Of a stretch of DNA of 64,000 nucleotides, positions 38,334 to 47,680 are shown piece after piece. Position 1 is the first letter of the stretch; every line of letters begins with the position of its first letter. Below the pieces are notes generated by a model, which was not told the DNA's origin, did no database searches, and saw nothing but the letters and a program-made list of their open reading frames with translations. Origin of the DNA: Myroides profundi. GTDB lineage: Bacteria > Bacteroidota > Bacteroidia > Flavobacteriales > Flavobacteriaceae. Both the position numbers and the translations under genes were made by a program. The stretch is taken from positions 2,480,001 through 2,544,000 of the forward strand of contig NZ_CP010817.1 of assembly GCF_000833025.1 (NCBI RefSeq). Direction: 5' to 3'.

Positions 38334-38837
38334 CTAAAAGTGTCTATCCAAATTATTCTCTAAGATTACGCTATTAGCATAATAGACGCAGTGTTTCTCT
38401 TGTATAGCTCTCATCTCTCCACATTCAGGACAAGTTGCCTGAGCCGTATCCTCATTCACGCGATTCTGCAATTCTTCACTATCATCATAACACTCTCCTC
38501 CTAACCCTCCTAGAGTGATAGTATATCTATAGCCTCTCTCACTCATAAATGAGCACTCCCCATCTGTAATGTTTTGAGTAGAGAAGTTCACATCGTCTAG
38601 CCATCCTTCACTAGGCCAGTTGATATGTACTAAGTTTCCATCCTTCACCTCTACACTTACCTGATAAGTACTACTACTCTCTGTATAAGGGTTTTCATAC
38701 ATCACCTCAGCACAATACACTCCATCTTTATAATAGTCACTCTCACCATAAATGGTAAAACCGTGTGACCCGGCACTTTTTTTACAAGCAAATAACAGTA
38801 ATGTCATACTTGCAAACAACAGAATTATTTGTTTCAT
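38334..38837 (-). CDS. Lipoprotein of unknown function with a CPxCG motif
   Basis: A lipoprotein signal with lipobox LLFAC (cysteine 18) starts the 167-aa protein. The middle has beta-type sequence with VEVKDGNLVHINWPSEGWLD. The C-terminal part has TCPECGEMRAIQEKHC, a rubredoxin/zinc-ribbon-like half motif that is unusual for a surface lipoprotein. It is probably co-transcribed with the small membrane gene downstream. Unrecognised family. Confidence 0.78.
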   Translation of the reverse strand: MKQIILLFASMTLLLFACKKSAGSHGFTIYGESDYYKDGVYCAEVMYENPYTESSSTYQVSVEVKDGNLVHINWPSEGWLDDVNFSTQNITDGECSFMSERGYRYTITLGGLGGECYDDSEELQNRVNEDTAQATCPECGEMRAIQEKHCVYYANSVILENNLDRHF

Positions 38838-38907
38838 TATCCTATTTAAAATACCTCAAACTATGTAAGACCTTGCCCTAGCCATGTACTACGTACTAAA
38901 AATGCAT

Positions 38908-39087
38908 CTACTTACACACTCCACAGCTATTTCCTTTCTGAGCGCAGTGCTTACAGTATTTACAATTTTTACACGCTTTACAATTCGAAGATCCTGTACA
39001 GGTAGCATAAGTTACAGAACTATAATTTCCTGCAAACACTAACATACTTAATACAGATACACTGATCAATAAACTACTCTTTATCAT
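38908..39087 (-). CDS. Small secreted cysteine-rich protein of 59 aa
   Basis: The frame starts ATG at 39087: a signal peptide (MIKSSLLISVSVLSMLVFAG) precedes a mature part with eight cysteines, seven of them spaced mostly by two residues (CKACKNCKYCKHC, then CGVC). Such CxxC runs suggest metal binding or disulfides in the periplasm. It lies 70 nt upstream of the lipoprotein gene, which also carries CxxC pairs. No family recognised. Confidence 0.65.
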   Translation of the reverse strand: MIKSSLLISVSVLSMLVFAGNYSSVTYATCTGSSNCKACKNCKYCKHCAQKGNSCGVCK

Positions 39088-39278
39088 GTCCTCCTATTTT
39101 AGGTTTAGGTACTCGATAAAACAACAATAATGCCAAGCAATTTACTTCTCTTTTTCCTCGTGCTAAAAGCGGTGCAAATGTATCAAAGGAACTGTGAAAA
39201 AAAACTTAAATTTATAAGCTTTTTTTACTCTTTTTAGAGAGACCTGTTTCTTTTGTTTTGACACCTAATACAGAACAG

Positions 39279-40559
39279 TTATATCATCTCTAAAGCCTCT
39301 AATATACAGCCATATATATACACTAGATCTTCGTCAGTCGTACAGTATGGAGGCACTAGATAGATGATATTACCTAGAGGTCTCATCAGGACTCCTCTCT
39401 CTAAGAAGAAAGGATATAACATATCATGCATATCACTAAAATAAGAAGTGCATTCTGTTGTCTTCCATTCCATCGCAAAAATAGTTCCGCATTGACGCGC
39501 ATCTTGTACTTTAGGATGCTGTTTTAATTGTAGTATAAACCCTTTGTGTTGCTCTACAATACGATTAATATGATCCTGTGTATCTTTAGACAACAATAGA
39601 TCCATACTTGCTAAAGCTGCTGTACAGGCTAAAGGACTTGCCGTAAAAGAATGTCCGTGAAACAGTGCTTTAGTCTTATCATCTGCATAAAATGCCTGAT
39701 ACAGTTCTTCTGTACAAGTAGTAATTCCTAATGGTAAAGTACCTCCAGTAAGTCCTTTCGAAAAACACATAATATCAGGCGACTCACTAAGGTGATTAGC
39801 GGCAAAAAGCTTTCCTGTTCGCCCAAACCCCACGAATATCTCATCTTGGATTAAGAGGATATCTCTTTCTTTACAATGGCTCATTAATGCAGATAGGTGT
39901 TCTGCCTTGTGCATTAACATTCCCCCTGCCCCTTGTACTAAGGGTTCATAGATAAAACAGATTGTCTCTTCAACATATGTATCAATGGTCTTTTTTATAC
40001 TCTCTAGATTCTCTGCCGTGGGCACCTCTATAAACAAAACCTCAAACAACATATCGCCAAAAGGATCTGTCCATATTCCTCTACCACTCACAGACATTGC
40101 CCCAAAAGTATCTCCATGATACCCATTTTTAAAAGCAATGACTTTATTCTTCTTACCTCCTTTATTATAATTAGCCTGAATAGCCATTTTTAAAGCTACT
40201 TCTATCGCTGTCGAACCATTATCTGTATAGAATATCTTAGTCTGGCTAGATGGTAATAAGCCTAATAATCGCTCTGATAATTCTATAGCAGGCTGATGAG
40301 TAAACCCAGCAAAGATTACTTGCTCTAGAGTAGTTAATTGTTCGGTCATTTTCTGAGCAATATAAGGGTGCGAATGCCCATGTAAGGTTACCCACCACGA
40401 AGATACTGCATCTATATATCTCTTGCCATTTGCATCGTATAGATAACTCCCTTCTCCTCTTACAATAGGTATAATATTCTGAGCTGTTTTCATCTGAGTA
40501 TAAGGATGCCAATTCACAGCATAATCGCGTTCTATTAAATTCTTTTGTCTATTTTTCAT
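39279..40559 (-). CDS. bioA: Adenosylmethionine-8-amino-7-oxononanoate aminotransferase (BioA)
   Basis: This PLP enzyme makes 7,8-diaminopelargonate (DAPA) from KAPA using SAM as amino donor. Family features are WHPYTQMKTA near residue 17, the substrate-shaping SSWWVTLHGH, GYHGDTFGAMSVSGR, the PLP-contacting DEIFVGFGRTG and the Schiff-base lysine in FSKGLTGGTLPLG. The length of 426 aa is typical. It is the last gene of the biotin operon, 3 nt after bioD. Confidence 0.95.
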   Translation of the reverse strand: MKNRQKNLIERDYAVNWHPYTQMKTAQNIIPIVRGEGSYLYDANGKRYIDAVSSWWVTLHGHSHPYIAQKMTEQLTTLEQVIFAGFTHQPAIELSERLLGLLPSSQTKIFYTDNGSTAIEVALKMAIQANYNKGGKKNKVIAFKNGYHGDTFGAMSVSGRGIWTDPFGDMLFEVLFIEVPTAENLESIKKTIDTYVEETICFIYEPLVQGAGGMLMHKAEHLSALMSHCKERDILLIQDEIFVGFGRTGKLFAANHLSESPDIMCFSKGLTGGTLPLGITTCTEELYQAFYADDKTKALFHGHSFTASPLACTAALASMDLLLSKDTQDHINRIVEQHKGFILQLKQHPKVQDARQCGTIFAMEWKTTECTSYFSDMHDMLYPFFLERGVLMRPLGNIIYLVPPYCTTDEDLVYIYGCILEALEMI

Positions 40560-40562
40560 TTG

Positions 40563-41192
40563 TTATTTTTGTGATGAATCACTTGCTAATTCAAGTGCTG
40601 TTAACATAACTGCTTCTTTAGTAATCTCTGCTAATGTGGGTATCTGTATTAATTGTGTATCTCTGTCTATGAAGTTCTTTATCGCCTCCAATGAATAAGG
40701 GTTAAACGCTCCATTCAGCACAAGGTAATCAATAGGAATATTCCTTGTTCTCAATGCTTCTATCGATAACATTGTATGGTTAATACACCCCAAATAATTT
40801 TTAGTGACTAACGCGACAGGAAGTTTTAAATATTGAATCAGATCAATCATATAAGTAGAAGAGTTAATCGGAACAAACAATCCCCCTGCTCCTTCTACAA
40901 TGAGATTATTCGCAGTGTCAGGTAGTGTAAAATCGGCCAATTGAATATCAACATTTTCTTTAGCTGAAGATTCATGAGGCGAAGCGGGTAACTGCAGCCT
41001 AAATCTTTCTCTATGAATAGTCACATTCTCATTCCACTGTTGTATCTTCATACTGTCTGACTCATGAAGGTCTCCAGACTGAATAGGCTTCCAGTAATCA
41101 GCCTTAAAATAATGTGTTAGAATAGCAGAAGTAACTGTTTTACCAATTCCTGTATCGATACCAGTTACAAATAGTTTAAGGGGTTGTGTCAT
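40563..41192 (-). CDS. bioD: Dethiobiotin synthetase (BioD)
   Basis: This ATP-dependent carboxylase closes the ureido ring of dethiobiotin from DAPA and CO2. It has the P-loop-like VTGIDTGIGKTVTSA (residues 9-23), the substrate-binding KPIQSGD and the metal and ATP contact VEGAGGLFVPI. At 209 aa it is slightly short but complete. Its start overlaps the end of bioF by 17 nt, which implies coupled translation. Confidence 0.94.
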   Translation of the reverse strand: MTQPLKLFVTGIDTGIGKTVTSAILTHYFKADYWKPIQSGDLHESDSMKIQQWNENVTIHRERFRLQLPASPHESSAKENVDIQLADFTLPDTANNLIVEGAGGLFVPINSSTYMIDLIQYLKLPVALVTKNYLGCINHTMLSIEALRTRNIPIDYLVLNGAFNPYSLEAIKNFIDRDTQLIQIPTLAEITKEAVMLTALELASDSSQK

Positions 41193-42297
41193 TTCTTTTT
41201 ATAATTTCAAATAATAGATTCATTTCTTCTCTTGTGTTGAAAGCATGGAGACAGATTCTTATGCGTTCTGTACCTTTAGCCACAGTAGGTGCCTTAACGA
41301 TATAAGTACTAAGATTGTGTTGTAGTAAGTCTGTTTGAAAACTTGGAATATCTCGAATTCCCTTAAGACTAATCACCTGTATAGGACTTGGAGTCAGTAC
41401 AATGCCTTTTGGGGCGACTTCTGCGTAAGTCTTGATAACACTTTCTAATTGTAGTGATAGCATAGGATGCTTCTCTATAAAAAGGTACGCAAGCTTAATA
41501 CTCATGGCCATCAAAGCATTAGGCGCTGTGCTGTAAATAAAGGAAGAAGCAAAGTTAATCAGAGAATCTATCAACATCTTACTTCCCAGCACAGCAGCAC
41601 CATGTACTCCCATCGCCTTACCGTATGTCACGAGAGTTGCCCATACACCAGCTTGTAATCCTAGAGAATGTACTCTACCTAGGCCGTATACTCCTATAGC
41701 GTGAGCCTCATCTACTATTAAGTAAGCGCCATAACGCTGTGCCAACTCTACTAGCTCCTCTAAGGGAGCTAAATCTCCATCCATAGAATATAGGCTCTCT
41801 ACGGCTATGTAGATATCTCCTGTTGCTTTATTAAGTAAGCGCTCTAAGTCTTCTAAATCATTGTGTCTGAACTTCCACTTTCTTACTCTTGACAATAGAC
41901 ATCCATCGTGTACAGACCGATGTATCCATTCGTCTACAATCACAGTATCTCTCGGCGTAGGTAGATTACCTAATAGAGCTAGATTAGCCTGATAACCAGA
42001 GTTAAAAAGAAGTGCTCCCTCTACGCTATGCCTAGTTGCTATATACTCTTCTACTTCTTCTACCTCCTTCGTATTCCCACTGATTAATCTAGATCCTGTA
42101 CTTCCACTTAACAGAGTTGGATTATCTACTACCATATCTAATAAACCTTGCCGAAAAACACTATTTCTACTCAATCCTAAATAGTCATTCGATAGGAAGT
42201 CTATTGTTTCTATATCCCTAAGCTGTAAACGTCTATAGTTATTGTCGTGAAGTCGTTCTGAGAGTCGTCGCTGTAGATTATAAGGTAGTGTATTCAT
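41176..42297 (-). CDS. bioF: 8-amino-7-oxononanoate synthase (BioF)
   Basis: This PLP enzyme condenses pimeloyl thioester with alanine to KAPA. Features are FLSNDYLGLSRN near residue 30, LFNSGYQANLALLG, DEAHAIGVYG, and the PLP lysine region TYGKAMGVHGAA. The 373-aa length is usual. It starts 3 nt after the ferritin-like gene, so both are in one operon. Early pimelate genes (bioC, bioH, bioW, bioI) and bioB are not in the window. Confidence 0.93.
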   Translation of the reverse strand: MNTLPYNLQRRLSERLHDNNYRRLQLRDIETIDFLSNDYLGLSRNSVFRQGLLDMVVDNPTLLSGSTGSRLISGNTKEVEEVEEYIATRHSVEGALLFNSGYQANLALLGNLPTPRDTVIVDEWIHRSVHDGCLLSRVRKWKFRHNDLEDLERLLNKATGDIYIAVESLYSMDGDLAPLEELVELAQRYGAYLIVDEAHAIGVYGLGRVHSLGLQAGVWATLVTYGKAMGVHGAAVLGSKMLIDSLINFASSFIYSTAPNALMAMSIKLAYLFIEKHPMLSLQLESVIKTYAEVAPKGIVLTPSPIQVISLKGIRDIPSFQTDLLQHNLSTYIVKAPTVAKGTERIRICLHAFNTREEMNLLFEIIKRNDTTP

Positions 42298-42300
42298 GCC

Positions 42301-42903
42301 TTAATTAATCGCTTTAGCAATAGCCTCCATCCACTCTTGACAAAGCGATTCTTCATACTCTACAATGATATCAGCATAGTATTGCCAATCAGGTGAAAAC
42401 ATCTCTAACTGAGAAATCATCTCTTCTAGATGTCCTTGTTCTTCTGCTATAATTGATTTGACCATGACCTTAGAACCAGAACGATCTAAAACACCTTGAT
42501 AAATAGGATATAGTTTGTCCGCTCGTACCTCTATCGCGTACGTAACCAATAGATAAGCAGCGAATTTTAAAGGTCCTCCATGAAGTCCAAGTGATTCTTT
42601 TAGATATCGAACGCAGAATAAATCTAATCGTTGTAGATACTGTTGAGTCTGAACAGGTGCTAATAGATTAGTGGTATCATAGTGCTCAGGAAAACAAACT
42701 TGTAGTTTCTTAATTTGTTTTTTTAAGTAATAAGCATGCCTATGCTCTTCTGTCGCATGCTTTAATTGTAAAAAGGTAACTTGATACGGATTTTCACAAG
42801 CGGATATTTTCCTCGCCCCTGTGTTCTCCATAAAGGATAAGGCATTTAGCCATTTGCTGTGTAGCTCATCGCTCGCTACGATTACTTCTAATAGTTGTTC
42901 CAT
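42301..42903 (-). CDS. Ferritin-like, probably diiron protein heading the biotin operon
   Basis: I do not recognise this 200-aa family. It is helical, and its acidic and histidine residues fit a ferritin-like diiron site: E26, then EEHRH (E53, H56), then E125 in YAIEVRADK, then EEQGH (E155, H158), i.e. the E, ExxH, E, ExxH pattern. It is the first gene after the promoter at 42923-42954 and lies 3 nt from bioF. It could act in making or supplying the pimeloyl precursor, or in an unrelated oxidation. The biotin link rests on position only. Confidence 0.75.
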   Translation of the reverse strand: MEQLLEVIVASDELHSKWLNALSFMENTGARKISACENPYQVTFLQLKHATEEHRHAYYLKKQIKKLQVCFPEHYDTTNLLAPVQTQQYLQRLDLFCVRYLKESLGLHGGPLKFAAYLLVTYAIEVRADKLYPIYQGVLDRSGSKVMVKSIIAEEQGHLEEMISQLEMFSPDWQYYADIIVEYEESLCQEWMEAIAKAIN

Positions 42904-42922
42904 TTTGTGTTCGTTTAAGCCA

Positions 42923-42954
42923 CAAAACTAGAAGGACTAACTGGATCACCACAA
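42923..42954 (-). promoter_or_regulatory. Promoter of the biotin operon
   Basis: On the minus strand TTG (42952-42954), 21 nt, and TAGTTTTG (42923-42930) match the Bacteroidota consensus in both boxes. The leader would be about 13 nt. I see no clear BirA-type inverted repeat. The rest of the gap up to 43193 shows nothing else. Confidence 0.6.
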
Positions 42955-43193
42955 GACCACTTTTAAGATAAATACTAGTCCGGATACTATCATACACTCT
43001 ACCGAGAAGATAGTACCTCTTCTATCTCCGTGATATATCAGTACCTAATACGAGCCTATCCCTTGCTAAAAAAGCCTTTTAACTAGTATGTATCAGCTAT
43101 TCTACACGGTTTATAACTGTAGATAGTAAGATGAAGAAGATTAATTACTCGTCTACAGACTGAGTTTATAATGGAGAAGATACACTAGATTAA

Positions 43194-44027
43194 TCACTTC
43201 TCCCTGCGTTGTATCTTATAGTGGAGTCTTAAAAAAGGAATAGTATAAAAACTAAAGTTGTGATCTGTACATATCTTTCCATCTGTACCTACATAGATAT
43301 GTAGACTCTCATGTAAAGCCCTTACAAATTTCACCCAATGCTTTCCTTTGTGATTCGTAACATAAAAGTAAAAACCTACATCGCCAAATTGCTTACCATT
43401 GCTCTGTAAGAGTAAACTTCCATCTTCTTTAACCTCCTGATTGAGTAGTACTATAGCATTGCCATTGGGCAACGGAAAAACCACTTTAAACAATTCTTTA
43501 TTTTTACTAGGAAGATAAGCATGAGTATAAATACCCGAGAACAACGTTTGTCCTGTTTCTTTGACCTTTCGATACCAAATCGTCCAAACCGTTTGTTCTT
43601 CTTTCTGAAGTTTTATTATTTCACTTTCTAGCCCTTTCGAAAAAATAATGGTATTGGTTGGAATGTTCAATTGCTGTAATCTCTTACTAAACAACCATCC
43701 TAATAAGGTTCCGAAGGGTTTAAAAACACCCTTCCACTCACACCAGACCTCAAAGTCGTAATCTGATGTATGGGTGTAGAAATCTATGATCTGTAGATCT
43801 AGTCTATTGCGCTCTGATACAGTAAAATCTAGTATATTGATATCTTCTATAAGTCCACTTCCAGCCTGATTAATAATCACGTCATACTGACTAGCTAATC
43901 TGTCAATATAAGACTTATCTATAATCGTTTTATCACCAATGACTCCTTCTATCCAAGGCATCTCGGCGATATCAATACGCCTTCCAAACAACTTTACCCA
44001 GAGCTGAGTAATCCTATCTTGTAACAT
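43194..44027 (-). CDS. Unknown 277-aa protein
   Basis: No signal peptide or sure membrane helix. N-terminal part helical (MLQDRITQLWVKLFGRRID); the rest looks beta-rich with many aromatic residues (DYDFEVWCEWKGVFKPFG, VGFYFYVTNHKGKHWVKFVR). It lies downstream of the membrane protein gene at 44202 on the same strand (174-nt gap). I cannot place it in a family. Confidence 0.72.
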   Translation of the reverse strand: MLQDRITQLWVKLFGRRIDIAEMPWIEGVIGDKTIIDKSYIDRLASQYDVIINQAGSGLIEDINILDFTVSERNRLDLQIIDFYTHTSDYDFEVWCEWKGVFKPFGTLLGWLFSKRLQQLNIPTNTIIFSKGLESEIIKLQKEEQTVWTIWYRKVKETGQTLFSGIYTHAYLPSKNKELFKVVFPLPNGNAIVLLNQEVKEDGSLLLQSNGKQFGDVGFYFYVTNHKGKHWVKFVRALHESLHIYVGTDGKICTDHNFSFYTIPFLRLHYKIQRREK

Positions 44028-44201
44028 ACATCCATTACTTTATCTAAAAGTACTCTTTTTCTTAGAAAAGACCTATCTATACTGAAGAGTTCTTCTCTAT
44101 TTGTCATCAATTTTATAGGTAACTAGCTGTGCAATATCTACTGATTTAGGGTCTAAACTACTTCATTTATAAATCAATTGTTTAGTATATCTATCAGCGA
44201 A

Positions 44202-45128
44202 TTATTCGTCTACAGGCTGAGTTGTTACCTTAGTAGATAAGTATGTTCTATAAATATAAACTGCTCCAAATGAAAATGTTGCTACAACAAAAGTAGCGAT
44301 AGGCAAACTCATCACCTTCTCTGCTGGAAATACATAAACTAAAAATGGAAACGCATATACTGCAGGCACTCGCATCTGAAATAGTTGAGACAAACCATAC
44401 ATCATGATCAACAATAGAAACGCGAGCACCAACCAATTCTCGATATACTGATATAATACCACTCCTATACTAATAGCTAATGTAAGAATAGCGATTTGCT
44501 TAACCATAATCTTCAGTGAATACATCTTCATATTTAAAGATTCGTATAGTACTACTGCTATAGGAGGGATAACCGCCATCTGCTGGTTACCTGAATAATA
44601 AGCTACTACCATCCACAGTAGATTAATCAAGAGATAGGGATACATCATTTTCGTATTGACCTTCCCTTTTGAGTCAATCCCTTTATTTAAATCTAGTGCA
44701 TACACCACAATCATCAAGACAAAAGTAGTTACCAATATGGCATAGATAAATGACCACGCATGAGCATTAGTCACAATAGGAAGAAAACCTGTAGCTAATG
44801 CAGGAGGCAAACTATAATTAATTACTTTCATCAGTACTAACATCAGTAGCAATACAATTAACAGCTTAGAGATATAAGGAATAGCTAACATATTTAGCCC
44901 AAACCCCATTAACGCTGTTAGTGAAGGAAGAATAAATATCTTATCAGGCTGTCTCAGCCATGCTTTTTCTTGGAATACCCATAGCCCCACAGCTAGCGCT
45001 GCTATCTCTGGTAATACAATCTCTGGATCCTGAAAATACACTGCTCCACACACCATCAGTAGTATGAATACAAATGCTAAAATATAGTGATATACAGTTG
45101 GTTTATGTGCTAAGTTCATCATCTTCAT
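44202..45128 (-). CDS. Multi-pass membrane protein, weakly HPP-like
   Basis: The 308-aa protein has about eight or nine hydrophobic helices and few charged residues. The segment PPALATGFLPIVTNAHAW recalls the proline-rich loop of HPP-family integral membrane proteins, but this is a weak impression. No transport motif is obvious. Possible partner of the next gene (43194) by position. Confidence 0.72.
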   Translation of the reverse strand: MKMMNLAHKPTVYHYILAFVFILLMVCGAVYFQDPEIVLPEIAALAVGLWVFQEKAWLRQPDKIFILPSLTALMGFGLNMLAIPYISKLLIVLLLMLVLMKVINYSLPPALATGFLPIVTNAHAWSFIYAILVTTFVLMIVVYALDLNKGIDSKGKVNTKMMYPYLLINLLWMVVAYYSGNQQMAVIPPIAVVLYESLNMKMYSLKIMVKQIAILTLAISIGVVLYQYIENWLVLAFLLLIMMYGLSQLFQMRVPAVYAFPFLVYVFPAEKVMSLPIATFVVATFSFGAVYIYRTYLSTKVTTQPVDE

Positions 45129-45342
45129 TACTTATTTGAAGCAAAATTAATTGAACTCAAGCATAAAGTGCTTATATAATTTTGTCTTTTTGTTATATTG
45201 AACGTGAGATATATTGTAATTTTTATATCCATTCAAAAGACTTCGCACAGTGTGTAGAAGTACAAGTCATTTATACAAAGTCAAAAGATACTTCACATAG
45301 CATTAGCAGACATAATAAAGTATCTGAATAGGTGTAATACTT
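45129..45342. other. Spacer upstream of the membrane protein gene
   Basis: AT-rich sequence between the membrane protein start and the repeat block. No promoter match or gene is convincing. Confidence 0.35.
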
Positions 45343-45616
45343 CGCTACACAAAGTCTCCCGACTTCGTGTACATAACCATTGTGTGCCAACAAAACGTGA
45401 GACGCAAAATATTGACGTCTCTACTTTATACGTATTGCGTAAATATACCTTTCGATTCTGTAACCACAATACCTGCGTTGGCGCGGATTTGGCAATCCGT
45501 GCCCTATATACCGCTACACGAAGTCTCCCGACTTCGTGTACCTATATACAATCCACATAACCACATGCAGAAGGCACACACATTCCTAATTCTTAATTTT
45601 AAATTCCTAATTAAAA
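45343..45616. repeat. Block of three intergenic repeat families
   Basis: Two copies of CGCTACAC(A/G)AAGTCTCCCGACTTCGTGTA lie at 45343-45372 and 45512-45540. A GACGCAAAATATTGACGTCTCTAC element follows the first (about 45402-45423). A GCGCGGATT...AATCCGTGC inverted repeat is at 45481-45502, and an AATTA array (45581-45616) runs up to the stop of the DUF262 gene. The same families occur at 3847-4390, 7445-7504 and 10884-11020. Confidence 0.7.
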
Positions 45617-47554
45617 TCACACTTCATCTAGTAACAATCTCTTCATCTCTGTCTCTTGAATCATTGGTAATTCCCAGTGTTCAATGAAAGCCTCCATCAT
45701 CTTACGTCCTCTCGCTTCAATATTTTCCTTCGTCCAATTAGGGTATTCTAAAAGGTCTAACTCTAACTTACTTACTCGATACTCATGCTTTACAGCATTC
45801 TGTACCTTGTGTTGTATCTTGTCAAAAGGGTTCGCTTCATAGCGGTTATATGCTAAAAACATATTCCCTATCGAATGGCTATAACGGTCACGATTGACCT
45901 TTTGCATAGTATTAATATCCTTATACGTACTTCTTACTTCATAATCATCTTCCTCTGGATAGACTAAGTACACTTTAGGCTCGGTCTGTTCTAATAAACC
46001 TCCCATACTCTCTTCTATGCCTTTTAAGAAATAGTCTAACCCTGCCCAAGTCTTAAATCGTCCTCCCTTATGGATATGACGAATCACCTCTTTCCATCGG
46101 AAGTGCTCTACTCTACTCTCCATCAACACATTGAACAAGTATTCATTATTATGCGCACGTCCACGTAGATAGTAAAAATTAATATCTCTGAAAGTATCCT
46201 CTACATTTAGCGTAGAGTTGTTTCCCTGTAGTAAAAAGCACATGATATTATGGCGTTCCATCGCAAAGAACAAACGCTCTATACTAACCAAACGTTCTTG
46301 TAGTTCAAAGTCTGATAGTCCATGATCTTCCTTCACAGGCAAATCTCTCATCAATACAGCCAATACTAGGTTAAGCATATACTTACCGTATCCTCTAGGG
46401 AAATTAGACAGTCTTAGTAATGACTTCTGTATCGCAGGAGTAATCATATACACAAAGTCTTCATCTGTGTCTACAGCATAAGGATTATTAATAAAATACC
46501 ACAGCGCTACAGCCTTGCGCATACTTTCTAGCCATTGGGTAAGTTCACTATAATCAGCGTAATTCACGCTTCCCATCTCCTGTTGATCTAGCTGAAAGTC
46601 GATGGTAAACAAATGCTTCTGATAAGACTTAAAATCTGTAGATACCATCTTAGAATGAGAGAAGTACAACAACCAAAACGCTTTCAAAAAAGCATCGTCA
46701 TCCATGGCCTGTGTAGGGTTTCGCCCCAGCCATTTATACACTTCTAACCAACTCTGATTAACTTTCTTACGACTGCGATCTATCGTACTCGCAACTGTCA
46801 ATTGCTTAGAGACGATATAAAGCACTCTATTCTTCAGACGTTCTAAACTTGATAATTGTTTCCCTCTAAAATTTAGCGTCTCGAATACCATAGACACGTC
46901 TAATGGGCGCTCCTTAGACTCATTTAAGTTTAATATCGAAAACAATAGGTGCTTAGTCAGCTTCTCTATCCAAAAAACCAACTCAACTTGTGTAAAGTCT
47001 TTAATTCGCTCACTAAAGAATGCTTTTGCGAAAGATAAATTATGCGTGTATAAGGTTTCGGTCTCTTCTGCCTCATAATCAGTATCGTTAAATATCTCTC
47101 TGATTAAATAATTATGAGAAGGCACATCTACGTGGTACCCAAAAATATAGCGATAACCATCTGCTTCTTTAACCTTAAAATAGTATTCTGTAAGTCGTTG
47201 TTTGAGTGGGCTATCCTCCAGTGCCATCACCAATTCTGATAACAATATTAATATCGTAGTCAGACGTTGTTGCCCATCTACAATATTAAAGCCTTCATAG
47301 CTATCTCCTTCTATCACTAACTTTCCTCCTCTTACCACAAACCCTTCGCGTCTAATACATTCGGTATCAAACTTGCTGAAGTCAGTCACCGTAAGAATAC
47401 CCGTAAAATGAAAAGCATTGCGGTTGTGATGAGTATTGTTCAAATCTCCCCACAATTCTTCTAACTCCTTCTTCGTCCACGAGTAACCTCTCTGATAATC
47501 AGGAATACGAAAGACTTTACCTCTAAATACTTCTTCGAAAGTGATAATGTTCAT
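45617..47554 (-). CDS. DUF262 (GmrSD-like) protein with degenerate C-terminal nuclease
   Basis: The N-terminal DUF262 domain has FRIPDYQRGYSW (residues 15-26) and DGQQRLTTILIL (93-104), the nucleotide-hydrolysis signature of GmrS-type and other anti-phage proteins. The C-terminal part resembles DUF1524: SHSIGNMFLAYN, then W-x-x-x-x-I-x-x-R-G-x-K and EHW. The usual HxxP(Q) histidine ahead of that block is not seen; the region reads YLVYPEEDDYE. So the HNH nuclease may be inactive or altered. It stands alone; no methylase or partner is near. Role in defence is inference from the family. Confidence 0.85.
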   Translation of the reverse strand: MNIITFEEVFRGKVFRIPDYQRGYSWTKKELEELWGDLNNTHHNRNAFHFTGILTVTDFSKFDTECIRREGFVVRGGKLVIEGDSYEGFNIVDGQQRLTTILILLSELVMALEDSPLKQRLTEYYFKVKEADGYRYIFGYHVDVPSHNYLIREIFNDTDYEAEETETLYTHNLSFAKAFFSERIKDFTQVELVFWIEKLTKHLLFSILNLNESKERPLDVSMVFETLNFRGKQLSSLERLKNRVLYIVSKQLTVASTIDRSRKKVNQSWLEVYKWLGRNPTQAMDDDAFLKAFWLLYFSHSKMVSTDFKSYQKHLFTIDFQLDQQEMGSVNYADYSELTQWLESMRKAVALWYFINNPYAVDTDEDFVYMITPAIQKSLLRLSNFPRGYGKYMLNLVLAVLMRDLPVKEDHGLSDFELQERLVSIERLFFAMERHNIMCFLLQGNNSTLNVEDTFRDINFYYLRGRAHNNEYLFNVLMESRVEHFRWKEVIRHIHKGGRFKTWAGLDYFLKGIEESMGGLLEQTEPKVYLVYPEEDDYEVRSTYKDINTMQKVNRDRYSHSIGNMFLAYNRYEANPFDKIQHKVQNAVKHEYRVSKLELDLLEYPNWTKENIEARGRKMMEAFIEHWELPMIQETEMKRLLLDEV

Positions 47555-47680
47555 ACTATAAGTGCTTACCTATTTTTAAGGGTTGCAAAAGTAGACAATA
47601 TCACATAGATGGGCTAATGAATTATAATTAAGGATAGTAGTTTAACAAGTGATAAACACAAAAAAACAACTAATATTAAG

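Noticed and set aside
42901..43193. BirA operator upstream of the biotin operon
   Set aside because: I looked for a long inverted repeat of the BirA type and found none that overlaps the promoter convincingly.
45343..45616. Insertion sequence or transposon end
   Set aside because: No transposase frame or target-site duplication is visible; only short dispersed intergenic repeats are present.
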